A DNA stretch of 64,000 nt. It comes from Streptomyces flaveus. Lineage in GTDB: Bacteria > Actinomycetota > Actinomycetes > Streptomycetales > Streptomycetaceae. The notes beneath the pieces were generated by a model. The model had not been told where the DNA came from and ran no database searches. It worked only from the letters and a program-made list of their open reading frames with translations. The number at the start of each line of letters is the position of its first letter. Positions within the stretch are counted from its first letter, which is position 1. Below are positions 27,646 to 35,967 of the stretch, in pieces. The stretch lies in NCBI RefSeq assembly GCF_014647675.1, contig NZ_BMPQ01000004.1:222613-286612 (forward strand). Reading direction: 5' to 3'. The position numbers and the translations under genes were made by a program.

Positions 27646-28875
27646 TCAGACAGGCAGGACGAACGGAGGGTGCGCGCCGTTGAGGAAATAGTCCCCGACA
27701 TCGCGGAGCCGGTGAGCGACGGGCTCGTACAGTGTGTGGGTCCGGGCATTGCGCCAGAAGCGGTCGAAGCCCAGCCGTGAGGACGCGGAGCGGGCGCCGA
27801 TGATGTCGAGGGCGCGGGAGGTCGACTCCTGCACGGCCCTGGAGGCGGCGGCTTCGGCCATGGCCACGAGGACCGAGATCTCCGCGTACTCGTCGTAGGT
27901 GAGGTCTGCACCGCGTGCCAGTCCGCCGTGCACGGCTGCCAGTGCTTGATCGGCGAGCGCGGATGCTGAGCGGGTGAGAAGTGTGAGTTCTCCATAGATG
28001 CTCAGCACATGGGGGTCCTGGGGAGAGCCGACTGGCCAGGCGGGGTGCCAGGGTGAGTGGCCGGCCCTGCTGTATTCCCGGGCTTCGGCGAGTACTCCCT
28101 CGGCCATGCCGAGACAGAGTTGGACGGAGAGAAGGCGTCCGACCGGCGATGCCATAGCAGCCAGGGGTGACAGGACGTCCTCGTCCGCGGACAGGGAACC
28201 GAGTACGTCGTCGGCGGAGACCCGGACGGCGTCGAACTCCACGCTGCCGCCGGCCGCGAGCCGCTGGCCGAAAGTGTCGGTGTCGCTGTCGATCACGACG
28301 CCGTGACGGGCGGGATCCACAGTGATGGCGAGTGGTTCGCCGGTGTCGGCCCGTACGGCCCGCACGGCGAGGCGGTCGGCGACCAGGACCCCGGTGGCGT
28401 AGGTCTGCCGGCCGTCCAGCACAAAGCCCCCGGCAGTCCTGGCCAGCGTCAGAGGCAGTTCCTGATGGGCAAAGCCGCCGCCCCAGCACCACTGCTCCGC
28501 CGAGGACTGCTGCTCGACGTGAGCAGCGAGGGAGGGCTCGGTGAAGAACCGGGCGCTCCACGACAGGAAGTAGTGACAGCCGAGCAGTTGACCGATCGCA
28601 CCGTCGGCCGCGGCGACCTCCCGGACGACGGCGTAGGCCGCGGGCCAGTCCGATCCGCCTCCCCCGAACTCGGCCGGTATGAGGAGCGTCAGCAATCCCG
28701 ATTCACGCAGCCGGGACACCTCGTCGAACGGGGCCTTGCCCGCCTGCTCCCTGGCCACCGCGTCCGTGGCCAGGTCGTCCGCCGTCTCACGGGCCACGCG
28801 CAGCCAGTGCGCACGGCCGGGCCCGGTCCGGTCGGATTCCGAGGCGGGGCCGGACGGCGCAGTGGCAACGCCCAT
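27646..28875 (-). CDS. Acyl-CoA dehydrogenase-fold monooxygenase (SfnB/DszC-like)
   Basis: 409-residue flavoprotein with the acyl-CoA dehydrogenase fold: N-terminal helical part (LLIPAEFGGGG, about 66-76), middle beta domain (QTYATGVLVADRL) and C-terminal helices (DIIGARSASSRLGFDRFWRNARTHTLYEP). The last segment is characteristic of the DszC/SfnB group, which use FMNH2 for S- or N-oxygenation instead of dehydrogenating CoA esters. Sulfur oxidation is a reasonable guess in this setting. Start ATG 28875 with GAGGAG upstream, 13 bp after the regulator stop. Ends about 180 bp before leader B. Confidence 0.87.
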   Translation of the reverse strand: MGVATAPSGPASESDRTGPGRAHWLRVARETADDLATDAVAREQAGKAPFDEVSRLRESGLLTLLIPAEFGGGGSDWPAAYAVVREVAAADGAIGQLLGCHYFLSWSARFFTEPSLAAHVEQQSSAEQWCWGGGFAHQELPLTLARTAGGFVLDGRQTYATGVLVADRLAVRAVRADTGEPLAITVDPARHGVVIDSDTDTFGQRLAAGGSVEFDAVRVSADDVLGSLSADEDVLSPLAAMASPVGRLLSVQLCLGMAEGVLAEAREYSRAGHSPWHPAWPVGSPQDPHVLSIYGELTLLTRSASALADQALAAVHGGLARGADLTYDEYAEISVLVAMAEAAASRAVQESTSRALDIIGARSASSRLGFDRFWRNARTHTLYEPVAHRLRDVGDYFLNGAHPPFVLPV

Positions 28876-28888
28876 GGCGGTGGTCTCC

Positions 28889-29458
28889 TCAAGGTCGGCG
28901 GCAAGGTGCGGAGTTGGGGCTCTGCTGCTGGTCGGGCACGTACTTGTAGCCCATGCGCCGTACGGTGATGATCCGGTGCCGGTGAGCCTTGCCCAGCTTG
29001 CGGCGCAGCCGCGCGATGTGGACATCCACGGTGCGGCCGTCGCCGATGTGGCCGTAGCCCCAGATGGCGGCCATCAACTGCTCTCGCGAATGCACCTGGT
29101 GGGGATGCTGTACGAGATGGGCCAGCAGCCCGAACTCCAGGTAGGTCAGGTCGAGTTCGTGTCCGTCCACTTCTGCGACATGTCGCGCGGAATCGGTTCG
29201 GATCGCACCGCCTCCTGTCTGCTGCACGGGAGGCGAGTCCGTGTAGGCGACCCGTCGGATCTCCGGCCGCGTCACGTCCTCGGCGAAGAGCCGGGCGGGA
29301 TCGGTGCCCTCGGGGACGAGGATGAGATAGCCGACGAGGGGAGCGGAACCGTTTCCCCCGTCGCTGTCCTGTGTGGTGTCGTCCACGAGGCGGAGATGGC
29401 GCATGTCGGGAAGCAGCGAGTCCGGTGGAGTGGCCTGGGGCGGAACTGCCGTGGTCAT
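28889..29458 (-). CDS. Winged-helix transcriptional regulator (OmpR/PhoB DNA-binding domain without receiver)
   Basis: 189 residues. The C-terminal half is a clear OmpR/PhoB effector domain: LTYLEFGLLAHLVQHPHQVHSREQL, GYGHIGDGRTVDVHIARLRRKLG and ITVRRMGYKYVP. The first 90 residues are not a CheY-like receiver: no Asp phosphorylation pocket is seen, and VGYLILVPEG is the only beta-like part. It may therefore sense a ligand or be constitutively active. It is the first gene behind leader peptide C and is co-oriented with the DszC-like gene, so it is itself under the sulfur leader layer and may set expression of other parts of the island. Confidence 0.87.
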   Translation of the reverse strand: MTTAVPPQATPPDSLLPDMRHLRLVDDTTQDSDGGNGSAPLVGYLILVPEGTDPARLFAEDVTRPEIRRVAYTDSPPVQQTGGGAIRTDSARHVAEVDGHELDLTYLEFGLLAHLVQHPHQVHSREQLMAAIWGYGHIGDGRTVDVHIARLRRKLGKAHRHRIITVRRMGYKYVPDQQQSPNSAPCRRP

Positions 29459-29568
29459 GGCGGTCGTCCTTCAGAAGTACGTCGGCGCGGTGGGTGGTGG
29501 CGCCTGATCACCTGGGATGGGGGAGAAGGAGCGGATGCGGCACACGCGCAAGATGCGGGCCGCGTGTC

Positions 29569-29661
29569 TTACACGCGACAGCAGGCGGCGCTGACGACGT
29601 GACCAAAGTCGACATGCCGACGACTGACGAGTCGTTGCTGCGTGTGGGACATGTGCATCAT
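29569..29661 (-). CDS. Leader peptide C, upstream of the regulator/DszC-like unit
   Basis: 30-residue frame, ATG 29661 to TAA 29569 (later ATGs at 29658 and 29652 are possible). It ends LVSRRHVDFGHVVSAACCRV. It belongs to a two-cysteine subclass with D-F instead of D-L, shared with leader D (QRLVSRDHIDFG...SAACCA). A weak AGG precedes the start. The WTCCCTAG-N8-TAGGAAAW element is 31 bp upstream. Confidence 0.68.
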   Translation of the reverse strand: MMHMSHTQQRLVSRRHVDFGHVVSAACCRV

Positions 29662-29692
29662 CCTGCGCGCCCGCCGGACGGGGCGTCAATAC

Positions 29693-29716
29693 TTCCCTAG
29701 TAAATCGATAGGAAAT
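29693..29716. promoter_or_regulatory. WTCCCTAG-N8-TAGGAAAW element, copy 2
   Basis: On the plus strand TTCCCTAG-TAAATCGA-TAGGAAAT. It lies between the permease stop (29744) and leader C, so it probably drives leader C, the winged-helix gene and the DszC-like gene. Its orientation is opposite to that of copies 1 and 3 relative to the gene, as a palindromic operator allows. Confidence 0.65.
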
Positions 29717-29743
29717 GTAGGCTACGCAACACCGCGGGTGGTC

Positions 29744-30760
29744 TCACCGGTCACCCCCGACCGTCGGGCGGGCGTCGGGCGCGGTCGCCCTGTTCAGCAG
29801 GGCGCGAAGCGCGGCCAGACGGATCCTGAGCCTCTGCGGAGGCGTGGGCGGCAGTGCGCGGGCGGAGCCACGCGCGTAGTGGCGCTCGACGTAGAACTGC
29901 CCCGCGCTGAGCACAGTGGTGACGGCGATGTACCAGAGGGTGGCCACCATCAGCAGCGGGATGACCTGGTAGGTCTGGTTGTAGACCAACTGCACCGAGT
30001 ACAGCAGGTCGTGCACCGCCAGCACGCTGACGATGCTGGTGCCCTTCAGCGTGCCGATCAACATGTTCCCGGCGGTCGGCACGATGGAGCGCATCGCCTG
30101 CGGAATCACGATCCGGCGCAGGGTGCGCCGCCGGCCGATGCCGAGAGCCTGGGCGGCCTCCGTCTGGCCGGAGTCGACGGAAAGGATGCCGCCGCGCACC
30201 ACCTCGGCGGCGTACGCGGCTTCGTGCAGGGTCAGTCCGATGACGGCCGTGAGCGTGGGCCCGAGCAGGTTGACCGTCTTGACGGTGACGAACTGCGGGC
30301 CGAACGGGATGCCGAGGCCGAGCGTCGGGTAGAGGGCGCCGATGTTGAACCAGAACAGGAGCTGCACCAGCAGCGGGGTGGACCGGAAGATCCACACATA
30401 GCCCCAACTCAGCGTGCGCAACACAGGGTTGGCGGACAGCCGCATCACGGCCAGGGGGATGCCGAGCAGAAAGCCGAGCACCATCACCACGCCGGTCAGC
30501 CACAGGGTGAGCAGCAGCCCGTCGAGTACGGCGGCGGTGGTGAAGTACCGGCCCACCACGGCCCATTGGAAGGCGTCGTTGCGGACCACGGAGTTGACGG
30601 CCGTAGCGAAGACCAACAGTGCCGCGGCGGCTGTCAGCCAGCGGCCGATGTGCCGGCGCGCCACGATTCGCGGCAGATCGTCGGGGGTGCCGGGGTTCCG
30701 CCGCTTGTCGGCGGGGACGGCGCCGGGAGCGGTGACGTCGGAAGGCAGAGGCATGACCAT
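29744..30760 (-). CDS. Amino-acid-type ABC transporter permease (orphan copy)
   Basis: 338 residues from ATG 30760 (GGAGAG upstream; an ATG is also in frame at 30814). HisM/GlnP-type permease with about five membrane segments: LWLTGVVMVLGFLLGIPLAV, the family hallmark VWIFRSTPLLVQLLFW, and the EAA loop TEAAQALGIGRRRTLRRIVIPQAM (about 213-236). It is strongly similar to the permease at 34084-35112 and sits alone on the opposite strand with no ATPase or binding protein. It may form a mixed transporter with that set. The 300 bp upstream to leader D hold no recognised gene. Confidence 0.87.
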   Translation of the reverse strand: MVMPLPSDVTAPGAVPADKRRNPGTPDDLPRIVARRHIGRWLTAAAALLVFATAVNSVVRNDAFQWAVVGRYFTTAAVLDGLLLTLWLTGVVMVLGFLLGIPLAVMRLSANPVLRTLSWGYVWIFRSTPLLVQLLFWFNIGALYPTLGLGIPFGPQFVTVKTVNLLGPTLTAVIGLTLHEAAYAAEVVRGGILSVDSGQTEAAQALGIGRRRTLRRIVIPQAMRSIVPTAGNMLIGTLKGTSIVSVLAVHDLLYSVQLVYNQTYQVIPLLMVATLWYIAVTTVLSAGQFYVERHYARGSARALPPTPPQRLRIRLAALRALLNRATAPDARPTVGGDR

Positions 30761-31064
30761 CGGGAGGCTCTCCGGGAGAGGGAGTTGCGGGCGTCGGTGA
30801 CCATCCGGTGGCACACGTGGGCAAGCACTGCGCAGGTTGTGAGCAGGTTCACGCAGGTACGGTGCGGCCGGGGTCCGGCGTCATCACGCTCGCCGCGTCC
30901 CTCAACGCGGCCGGAGAGGCTGCCGCACACGGCGGGAGCCGATCCGCCATCGATCTTTGGGGCCGCAGCAGGGATCTGTCAACAAGGAGTTGGAGTCGGT
31001 CAAGGCCGGTCCGGCATACGAGCGCTGGTTGACGAAGAGCGAGATGTACTGCTCAATTAGTCGC
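30761..31064. other. Divergent promoter region, no gene recognised
   Basis: About 300 bp between the orphan permease (minus) and leader D (plus). Promoters for both must be here. I found no copy of the WTCCCTAG element. A Cys-rich open frame on the minus strand runs into the permease without a stop and is not accepted as a leader. Confidence 0.4.
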
Positions 31065-31142
31065 ATGAATGCCCATCAGCGCTTGGTCTCGCGTGACCAC
31101 ATCGACTTCGGTCGAGTGTGGTCCGCAGCGTGTTGCGCCTGA
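31065..31142 (+). CDS. Leader peptide D, upstream of the LLM/GNAT/amino-acid-importer operon
   Basis: 25-residue frame, ATG 31065 to TGA 31142, beginning MNAHQRLVSRDHIDFG and ending VWSAACCA. It aligns with leader C through QRLVSR-x-H-[VI]-D-F-G-x-V-x-S-A-A-C-C. The next 289 bp to the LLM gene hold no other gene; they would carry any attenuator. Confidence 0.66.
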   Translation: MNAHQRLVSRDHIDFGRVWSAACCA

Positions 31143-31431
31143 CGCGGCAGCGGGCCGTCTGACCGGCCTCTCCCTCCCTCGGTAACCCCGTCGCGGGCCG
31201 AGTTCTCCCTTCGTATCACCGTTGCGCGCGGGCGCTGACCCGCGTACGGACACGGTCCCTGCGAGCCCTGGTGCGCGCTGCCGCCACCCCGATTACCCGA
31301 CACCCCGGTGTCGTCACGCTCCCGCCAGTCAGCCATTCCCTGACGTGTAGTCACATTCTGCGCCGCAAAGGGCTGTTCCGTCCTGCCCGCGTGCGCCCTC
31401 AGGCCCCCTAGCCCGTACGAAAGGCATTCCC

Positions 31432-32568
31432 ATGCCCGTGGAGTTCCTTGGCATCGCCGCGACCAACAACGGCTCCGAAACCACCCCGCGCTCCGGCGCC
31501 GCCTTCGGCAAGGAGTACACACTCCGGCTCGCCCGGGCGCACGAGGACCACGGCTGGGACAGGGTGCTGTTCGCCTACGGCTCCGGATCGCCCGACCCCG
31601 CACCGGCCGCCGCGTACATCGCGAGCAGGCTGGACCGCCTCCAGATCCTGCTGGCCCACCGGCCCAACGTCTCGTACCCGACCTACGCCGCCAAGACCTT
31701 CGCCACCCTCGACCAGATCAGCGAGGGCCGCCTGACCGTGCACTTCATCACCGGCGGCAACGACCACGAACAGGGCCGCGAGGGCGACACCCTCACCAAG
31801 GACGAGCGTTACGCCCGCACCCGTGAGTACATCCGCATCGTCAAGAAGATCTGGACCACCCACGAGCCCTTCGACCACGAGGGCGAGCACTACCGCTTCC
31901 ACGACTTCGTCAGCGATGTCTTCCCGGTCCAACAGCCCCGCCCGAACGTGTCGTTCGGCGGCTCGTCGCCCGCCGCGTACGCCGCCGGGGGCGCCGAGGC
32001 CGACATCTATTGCCTGTGGGGCGAGCCCCTGGCGAAGACCGCCGAGCAGATCGAGCACGTGAAGGCCGCCGCGAAGGCTGCGGGCCGCACCGATGTGCCG
32101 CGTATCCAGGTGGCGTTCCGCCCGATCATCGCCCCGACCGAGGAACTGGCCTGGGAAAAGGCGCACCGCACGGTCGGCGCGATCAAGGCCCGCAAGGAGA
32201 AGGGCGAGGCGATCACCAAGCGGCACAACGGGAATGCCCAGCCACAGAACACGGGGGCCCAGCGGCTGATCGCCATCGCCGAGGCGGGGGAGCGTTACGA
32301 CCGCGCCCTGTGGACCCCGACCGCCGCCGCAACCGGTGGCGCGGGAAACTCCAACGCCCTCGTCGGCACCCCGGAGACGGTCGCCCGGGCGCTCCTCGAC
32401 TACTACGACCTCGGCGTCGACATCCTCTCGGCCCGCGGCTACGACCTGCTGGGCGACGCGACCGACTTCGGCCGGTACGTGATCCCGATCGTCCGCGAGG
32501 AGGTCGCCAAGCGGGACGCCGAGCGGGCGGCCCGGGGCACGCAGACGCTCGCGGCGGTGAACGGATGA
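31432..32568 (+). CDS. LLM FMNH2-dependent monooxygenase, SsuD-like
   Basis: 378 residues, the length of alkanesulfonate monooxygenases. Core: MPVEFLGIAATNNGSE, ILLAHRPNVSYPTYAAKTFATLDQ, VHFITGGNDHEQGREGD (about 103-119), NVSFGGSSPAAYAAGG and IYCLWGEPL, all as in SsuD-type enzymes. It should split a C-S bond or oxidise a thioether using FMNH2 from the reductase at 37010. First structural gene behind leader D; its stop overlaps the next start (ATGA). Confidence 0.9.
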   Translation: MPVEFLGIAATNNGSETTPRSGAAFGKEYTLRLARAHEDHGWDRVLFAYGSGSPDPAPAAAYIASRLDRLQILLAHRPNVSYPTYAAKTFATLDQISEGRLTVHFITGGNDHEQGREGDTLTKDERYARTREYIRIVKKIWTTHEPFDHEGEHYRFHDFVSDVFPVQQPRPNVSFGGSSPAAYAAGGAEADIYCLWGEPLAKTAEQIEHVKAAAKAAGRTDVPRIQVAFRPIIAPTEELAWEKAHRTVGAIKARKEKGEAITKRHNGNAQPQNTGAQRLIAIAEAGERYDRALWTPTAAATGGAGNSNALVGTPETVARALLDYYDLGVDILSARGYDLLGDATDFGRYVIPIVREEVAKRDAERAARGTQTLAAVNG

Positions 32569-33110
32569 CCTCTGTCGCGCAACCACCGCCGCCCTCCAGT
32601 GAGCTGACGGTCATTCACGTGACGGTGGCCGACCCACGCGTGGAGCCGCTGCTGCGCGAACTCGGCAACGAGTACTCGGCCCGGTACGGCAAGGACGCCC
32701 ACGCCGAAATGGCCCGTTACCCCGATGAGGAGTTCACCGCTCCGTACGGCGGCGTACTGCTCCTGCTCCTCGAACGTGGCCGACCGGTCGCGGGCGGCGC
32801 TTTCCGCCGGTACGACGAGACCACGGCCGAGCTGAAGAGGATCTGGACACATTCCGCCCACCGCCGACGCGGCCTCGCCCGCCGCGTCGTCGCCGAGCTG
32901 GAGCGCGAAGCGAGCGCCCGCGGCTACCGGCGGATCTACCTGACGACCGGGCCGCGCCAGCCGGAGGCGCGTGGCCTGTACCTGGTCACCGGCTACACGC
33001 CGCTGTTCGACACGGAGGCCGACCCGGAAACCATCGGCCCGCTGCCCTTCGAGAAGCACCTGCCGGCCGAAGCATGCACCGCACGTACGCGAAAGGCAGC
33101 CGACCAGTGA
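32565..33110 (+). CDS. GNAT-family N-acetyltransferase
   Basis: 181 residues. The GNAT acetyl-CoA loop is seen as IWTHSAHRRRGLARRVVAELE (about 93-113), after LKR, with C-terminal YLTTGPRQPEARGLYLVTGY. ATGA overlap with the LLM gene and GTGA overlap with the binding protein show tight coupling. An acetyltransferase next to an FMN monooxygenase and an amino-acid importer is the gene pattern of Bacillus subtilis ytm/ytn and yxe operons, which salvage S-substituted cysteines through N-acetyl intermediates. The same use is inferred here. Confidence 0.87.
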   Translation: MTSVAQPPPPSSELTVIHVTVADPRVEPLLRELGNEYSARYGKDAHAEMARYPDEEFTAPYGGVLLLLLERGRPVAGGAFRRYDETTAELKRIWTHSAHRRRGLARRVVAELEREASARGYRRIYLTTGPRQPEARGLYLVTGYTPLFDTEADPETIGPLPFEKHLPAEACTARTRKAADQ

Positions 33111-34069
33111 ACCTTCGCACGATCAGAACCCGCCTGCGCATCACCACCGCCCTCGCGCTGCTGCCCGTACTGGCGCTGACCGCCTGTGGCTCCGGCGGCA
33201 CTTCCGGCACCGCACCGGCAGGCGCTCAGGCATCCCCCGCACCGAGCGACGACCCGGTCGCCGCCGTGCGCAAGGTGGACTCCGTCGCCGCTCTGCTGCC
33301 CGCCGGCGTACGCAAGTCGGGCACGCTGCGGGTCGGCAGCTCGGTCGGGTTCCCGCCGGGGGCGTACTACCCGAACGGGTCGGACAAGCCGCCCGCGGGC
33401 CAGGACATCGACCTCGCCAACGCCGTGGCCAAGGTCCTCGGTGTGAAGCTGAACCGGCAGGACGCCTCGTTCGAGACGATCCTGCCCGCCCTCGGCAGCG
33501 GCAAGTACGACTTCGGTACGGGGAACTTCGGCGTCACCGCCGAGCGGCTGAAGACCGTCGACTTCGCCACCTACATCAACGACGGCCAGGGCTTCGCGGT
33601 GAAGACGGGCAGCACCGTGCTCAAGACGAAGGTCACCGACCTGACCCAGTTGTGCGGCCTGACCGTCGGCACCGGCGCCGGAACCACCTTCGAGGCGACC
33701 CTCGACGCTCAGAAGGGGGTGTGCGCGAAGGCGGGCAAGAAGCCGTACGACGTGAAGGTCTACTCGGAGAACGGGGCGACGTTCACCGCCCTCCAGCAGG
33801 GCCGCATCGACGTGGTCATGTCGACCATCAACGGCCTGCGCTACCAGGCGGCGCAATCCGCGTCGCAGACCACCTTCCTCGGTGAGTACCACCGCCTCGA
33901 CGTCGGCTTCGCCTTCAAGAAGGGCTCCCCGCTCACCAAGGCGTTCCAGGCCGCCGTCAACGAGCTGATCAAGGACGGCACGTACGCCCGGATCCTCAAG
34001 AAGTGGGGCACCTCCGCCTCCGCGATCGAGACGTCGCAGATCAACCCGCCCGAGCACACTGAGAGTTGA
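33107..34069 (+). CDS. Amino-acid-type ABC substrate-binding lipoprotein
   Basis: 320 residues, GTG start overlapping the GNAT stop. Signal with lipobox LALTAC (Cys about 27), a Ser/Ala/Pro linker, then an SBP_bac_3 domain: GTLRVGSSVGFPPGAYYPNG, GQDIDLANAVAKVLG, FGTGNFGVTAERLKTVDFA and YARILKKWGTSASAI. The type binds polar amino acids or cystine. Paralogous to the protein at 35968. Confidence 0.9.
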   Translation: MNLRTIRTRLRITTALALLPVLALTACGSGGTSGTAPAGAQASPAPSDDPVAAVRKVDSVAALLPAGVRKSGTLRVGSSVGFPPGAYYPNGSDKPPAGQDIDLANAVAKVLGVKLNRQDASFETILPALGSGKYDFGTGNFGVTAERLKTVDFATYINDGQGFAVKTGSTVLKTKVTDLTQLCGLTVGTGAGTTFEATLDAQKGVCAKAGKKPYDVKVYSENGATFTALQQGRIDVVMSTINGLRYQAAQSASQTTFLGEYHRLDVGFAFKKGSPLTKAFQAAVNELIKDGTYARILKKWGTSASAIETSQINPPEHTES

Positions 34070-34083
34070 GCAGGAACACCACG

Positions 34084-35112
34084 ATGGGACTCACCACCGA
34101 TTCCACCTCCGCGCCACCCGGCGCGGACGCCCCGGGCACCGGCTCCCAAGCCCCGCCCGCCCCCGACGACCCGGCCTCGCTCAAGATCGTCCCTGCCCGC
34201 CACTACGCCCGGTGGGTGGCGGCAGTCGCCGTGATCGTGCTGGTCGCCCAGTTCGTGCACGGGCTCGCCACCAACCCCGTGTGGGAGTGGAACGTCTTCT
34301 TCGACTACGTCTTCTCGGAGACGATCGTCCAGGCAGTGTGGGTGACCCTCCAGCTCACCGCCTACGCCACGGTGCTGGGCTTCCTCCTGGGGACCGTCCT
34401 GGCCTTCATGCGGCTGTCACGCAGCCCCGTGCTGCAGACCGTCGCCTGGACCTACATCTGGATCTTCCGGTCGATCCCGATGATCGTCCAGCTGGTGTTC
34501 TGGTTCAACCTGAGCGCGTTGTACGAGTCGTTGGGCGTCGGCATCCCCTTCGGCCCGGTGTTCTGGTCCGTCGACAGCAACAGCCTCATCGGCACCATCG
34601 GCGCCGCCATCATCGGGCTGACGCTGCACCAGGCCGCGTACGCCGCCGAGATCGTCCGCGGCGGAGTCATCGCCGTCGACCACGGACAGCTGGAGGCCGC
34701 CGCGGCGCTGGGCATTCCCCGGCTGCGGCAGATCCGCCGGATCGTGCTGCCACAGGCCATGCGCGCCATCCTGCCCACGGCCGGCAACGAGATCATCGGT
34801 CTGCTCAAGGGCACCTCGGTGGTCTACGTCATGGCGATCGGCGAGCTCTTCTACCAGGTGCAGGTCATCTACGGCCGCAACGGCCGGGTGATCCCGCTGC
34901 TGCTGGTCGCCACCGCCTGGTACGTCGTCCTCACCTCCCTGCTGTCGATCGCGCAGTACTACGTGGAGCGGCGCTACGCCCGAGGCGCCAACCGCACCCC
35001 GCCGCCCACCCCGCTCCAGCGCGCCCGGCGCTTCGTCCGCAACGTGCGCGCCGCGGCGGCGCAGCGCAACCAGCCCGTCGTACCCCTGAAGCCCTTGGGA
35101 GACAGCCGATGA
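34084..35112 (+). CDS. Amino-acid-type ABC transporter permease
   Basis: 342 residues. HisM/GlnP-type membrane protein with WVTLQLTAYATVLGFLLGTV, YIWIFRSIPMIVQLVFWF and EAA loop LEAAAALGIPRLRQIRRIVLPQAM. Start ATG 34084; an in-frame TTG at 34066 is possible. It is followed without gap by the ATPase (ATGA overlap). Paralogous to the orphan permease at 29744. Confidence 0.9.
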   Translation: MGLTTDSTSAPPGADAPGTGSQAPPAPDDPASLKIVPARHYARWVAAVAVIVLVAQFVHGLATNPVWEWNVFFDYVFSETIVQAVWVTLQLTAYATVLGFLLGTVLAFMRLSRSPVLQTVAWTYIWIFRSIPMIVQLVFWFNLSALYESLGVGIPFGPVFWSVDSNSLIGTIGAAIIGLTLHQAAYAAEIVRGGVIAVDHGQLEAAAALGIPRLRQIRRIVLPQAMRAILPTAGNEIIGLLKGTSVVYVMAIGELFYQVQVIYGRNGRVIPLLLVATAWYVVLTSLLSIAQYYVERRYARGANRTPPPTPLQRARRFVRNVRAAAAQRNQPVVPLKPLGDSR

Positions 35113-35915
35113 GCGACGTGACGGTGGCCGTCAAGGACACGAAGCCGACGGTCGACGGCGTGATGGTGGATGTCCACGGAGTTCACAAGAGTTTCGGCCC
35201 GCTGGAGGTGCTGCGCGGCGTCGACCTCCGAGTCCGCGCCGGCGAGGTCACTGTGATCCTCGGCCCGTCCGGCTCCGGAAAGTCCACTCTGCTGCGGACC
35301 ATCAACCACCTGGAGAAGGTCAACCGCGGCTGGATCAGCATCGACGGCGAGCTCATCGGCTACCGCCGCTCCGGCGGCAAGCTGCACGAGCTGAAGGAGA
35401 AGGAGGTTCTGAAGCAGCGCACCCACATCGGGTTCGTCTTCCAGAACTTCAACCTCTTCCCGCACCTGACCGTGCTGGAGAACCTCGTCGAGGCACCCGT
35501 CTCCGCGCTGCGCCGCCCCCGCAAGGAGGCGGAGGAAACCGCTCGTCGGCTGCTTGACCGGGTCGGGCTCGCCGACAAGACCGACGCCTATCCACGGCAG
35601 TTGTCCGGAGGCCAGCAGCAGCGCGTCGCCATCGCCCGCGCACTCGCCCTCGAACCCAAGGTGCTGCTCTTCGACGAGCCCACCTCGGCGCTCGACCCGG
35701 AACTGGTCGGTGAAGTCCTCGATGTCATCAAGGACTTGGCCCGTACCGGCACCACCATGATCGTCGTGAGTCACGAGATCGGCTTCGCCCGCGAGGTCGC
35801 CGACACCGTGGTGTTCATGGACGGCGGGGTCGTCGTGGAACAGGGGTCGCCGTCGGCCGTCCTGGACGCCCCGCAGCACGAGCGCACCCGCGCGTTCCTC
35901 TCCAAGGTCCTCTGA
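35109..35915 (+). CDS. Amino-acid-type ABC transporter ATP-binding protein
   Basis: 268 residues, GlnQ/HisP class. Walker A GPSGSGKST (about 52-60), Q-loop FVFQNFNLFPHLTVLEN, signature LSGGQQQRVAIARAL, Walker B LLFDEPTSALDPE and switch His VVSHEIGFAREV. An insertion IDGELIGYRRSGGKLHEL before the Q-loop is typical of the cystine/polar amino acid class. It could serve both permeases. Confidence 0.92.
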   Translation: MSDVTVAVKDTKPTVDGVMVDVHGVHKSFGPLEVLRGVDLRVRAGEVTVILGPSGSGKSTLLRTINHLEKVNRGWISIDGELIGYRRSGGKLHELKEKEVLKQRTHIGFVFQNFNLFPHLTVLENLVEAPVSALRRPRKEAEETARRLLDRVGLADKTDAYPRQLSGGQQQRVAIARALALEPKVLLFDEPTSALDPELVGEVLDVIKDLARTGTTMIVVSHEIGFAREVADTVVFMDGGVVVEQGSPSAVLDAPQHERTRAFLSKVL

Positions 35916-35967
35916 CCGACTCCCCTGATTCTGAACCCTGTTCCAGCACGCAAGGAGAACGACCACC

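Noticed and set aside
30817..30930. Cys-rich frame CVNLLTTCAVLAHVC on the minus strand ahead of the orphan permease
   Set aside because: It has no stop codon before the permease and does not show the H-[VI]-D-[LF] core, so it cannot be a separate leader peptide of this family.
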